64,000 nucleotides of DNA from Hermodice carunculata (Eukaryota > Annelida > Polychaeta > Eunicida > Amphinomidae). The stretch spans positions 34,502,849 to 34,566,848 of the forward strand of contig OZ026618.1 in NCBI GenBank assembly GCA_964020975.1, in the 5' to 3' direction. The notes below the pieces were generated by a model. It saw nothing but the letters and a program-made list of their open reading frames with translations, ran no database searches and was not told the origin of the DNA. Positions 62,400-64,000 of the stretch are shown here, one piece after another (within the stretch, counting starts at the first letter, position 1; each line of letters begins with the position of its first letter). A program made the position numbers and the translations under genes.

Positions 62400-64000
62400 A
62401 CAATTGTCGTCGCTATACACAGTTGCTGTAACGCTAGAACAAGTACATATTTATTAATTACCTGTTTTGTGAAATGAAGAGTATCAAAAACGTTTTGCTT
62501 CCAAGATGAAATTTTCGACCGACCGAAATAAGTTTGTGTTCCATATAAGGTTTCGCTGTTGATCACCAAATAATAAAACATGGCGATCCAGTGTCTCATT
62601 TGCAACTCGAGGGTCTAAATGTCGATTTCTACTCGTGGCATAGTTTTTACATTCAAGAAGGAAATGCCAAATAGTTTATCGGTCAGCTCCGCAAGAGTAA
62701 CTGGCTGAGTTGGCCAGGCCCAAATTTAACATGTAGCTATTGACAGTACTACAATTCATTCTCATGCGCGCGTGGTGAATATGCACTTTGCGGTTTCTAC
62801 CGCTATAGAAACCTGGAGCACGTACAGCATTTTTGTCAAGATTTCTTTCAAAACTAGTTGGAGACTGTGAATTTCGCCTCTGTATATCCAAATTTGTCCA
62901 CAAATTGATGGTCGAATGAAAGAACGACTTTCTAAGTTGTTTTGTTCTAAAGTAAATGGGGGTGATTCCCTGTGCATGTCGTGTATTAATGCCAGTCTCG
63001 TGCGCAGGGGGCACTCTGTTTTAAAAATACTCCGGGGCCAGGCCATTATATATTTTGAACAGGAGTATAAGTTTCTGTTTCTGTCTCCTTTCCCAAAGTG
63101 ATTCCCATTTTAGTTCCTCCTGCAAGGCGTTAAGATTAACACTTTGTGTAGCTCCAGTTACTATTCGTGGCGCGGCACTCACTCCAATTTAGCCTGTCAT
63201 ACTTGACTGCAGTTGTCCCCAGGCAACATTTCCATATTCGAGGATAGGCCAAACATTTCCATATTCGAGGATAGGCCATATGAAGGTGAGGTACAACTTT
63301 TCCATATGTTTCCTTCTGCAAGAAATTTCATCCCCCTCAGACACTCCACTCTTTTCATTGCTTTGATGTATCTATTATTCACATGCACTGACCAGGAGTC
63401 ATTGTACTTGAGGGCGAGACCAAGATGTCTATGCGAGTCTGCTTCTTTTATGGGCTTATTTTTGAGAAACAGCGGGATTTTGTTGTGAATTTTGATACGA
63501 CTTCATGTCATAGATTCTGTTTTTGATTTATTCAAAGAGATAAAACACTGATCTGTCCAGATTGATTGCCGTGAGGTCACTGTTAAGAGTTATCGCTCCA
63601 AGGTCTATATCGTCTATGTCCAAAATAAAGACGAGTGAAGTATCGTCTTGAATATTAATAGTCTTATTTTGGGTATGACAGTGTTAGCAATAACATTTAT
63701 GTATAACAAGAACAAAACTGGGATTAAAATTGAACCTTGTGGAAGGCCAGCATTAACTCTGTTGCATGTAGACACTGGTCCGTTTATAACCACTCTTTTG
63801 TTTCCGGTATGCATTGACAAAACACTTGAAATGGTACTTCACTTTCTGTTCAATGCATAATTTTTTTAGGAATGGTATTTTCTTTTTAACATGTAGATAT
63901 TTTGATGCAAAGGGCCTTACTTTATTACATTTTTTCGGAAATTTTATGTGTTTTTTGTTATATAGCTTTTCAACATTCAACTTCAATATACAAGGCGACA
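62400..64000 (-). mobile_element. LINE (jockey/CR1/L2-type), 3' part, runs off the right edge
   Basis: On the minus strand: NRKQ-like start, CNRVNAGLPQGSILIPVLF and LLYINVIANT (reverse transcriptase, 63614-63820). After it, YPRIWKC and the LLFKIYNGLAPEYF region. Then the C-terminal region 62676-63014 (RKSFFHSTINLW, KVHIHHARMRMNCSTVN, SYSCGADR), with WHFLLECKNY and FILEAKRF to about 62.45 kb. Frame changes and stops show it is inactive. It carries a 27-base tandem duplication at 63225-63278. The exact 3' end and tail were not found. Confidence 0.8.

Overview
The window is nuclear DNA of an animal: AT-rich, with GT-AG introns, many long microsatellites and decayed non-LTR retroelements. Kringle, C-type lectin and LDL-receptor class A (LDLa) exons joined to a leucine-rich-repeat (LRR) 7TM receptor of the GRL101 type suggest a marine invertebrate (lophotrochozoan or invertebrate deuterostome). 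The sequence does not let me name the species.

One large plus-strand gene dominates about 2.36-47.25 kb. Read exon by exon it encodes: kringle, two copies of a Cys/Trp-rich module I cannot name, C-type lectin domain (CTLD, two exons), kringle, kringle, CTLD (two exons), six single-exon LDLa modules, then a 1.55-kb exon with a seventh LDLa, an LRR block, an LGR-type hinge and TM1-TM6. An exon with TM7 follows about 12 kb downstream. Every ectodomain exon starts and ends in phase 1 and the split codons join sensibly (for example, one rebuilds the last Cys of LDLa 4). The 5' end with the signal peptide is not recognisable in the window. Roughly 1,500 residues are visible up to TM7.

Downstream of TM7, three further exons (44.37-44.52, 46.19-46.39 and 47.11-47.25 kb) read as pieces of a protein-kinase fold: a SFGDVY loop, an HQNL plus LREYM hinge region, an NILL loop and an LSFGTLL helix. 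The catalytic Lys, Asp and DFG positions appear lost. The 7TM core also lacks the DRY motif. The gene may therefore encode a 7TM receptor with a pseudokinase tail, which is the most interesting reading of this window.

The large TM6-TM7 intron (31.77-43.67 kb) holds a decayed jockey/CR1-group LINE on the minus strand (33.5-36.57 kb) ending in a long (GTA)n tail, and an L1/Tx1-type LINE ORF1 remnant (about 40.9-41.8 kb, minus). Beyond the receptor, 47.3-64 kb is gene-poor. It contains an L1/Tx1-like LINE ORF2 3' fragment (52.79-53.59 kb, plus), a Penelope-like element with GIY-YIG placed before the reverse transcriptase (55.24-57.9 kb, minus), a LINE running off the right edge (62.4-64 kb, minus), long CT, GATA, GAT and TAA arrays, and a strong foldback at 48.7 kb. 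A possible first coding exon of another gene lies at 48.57 kb.
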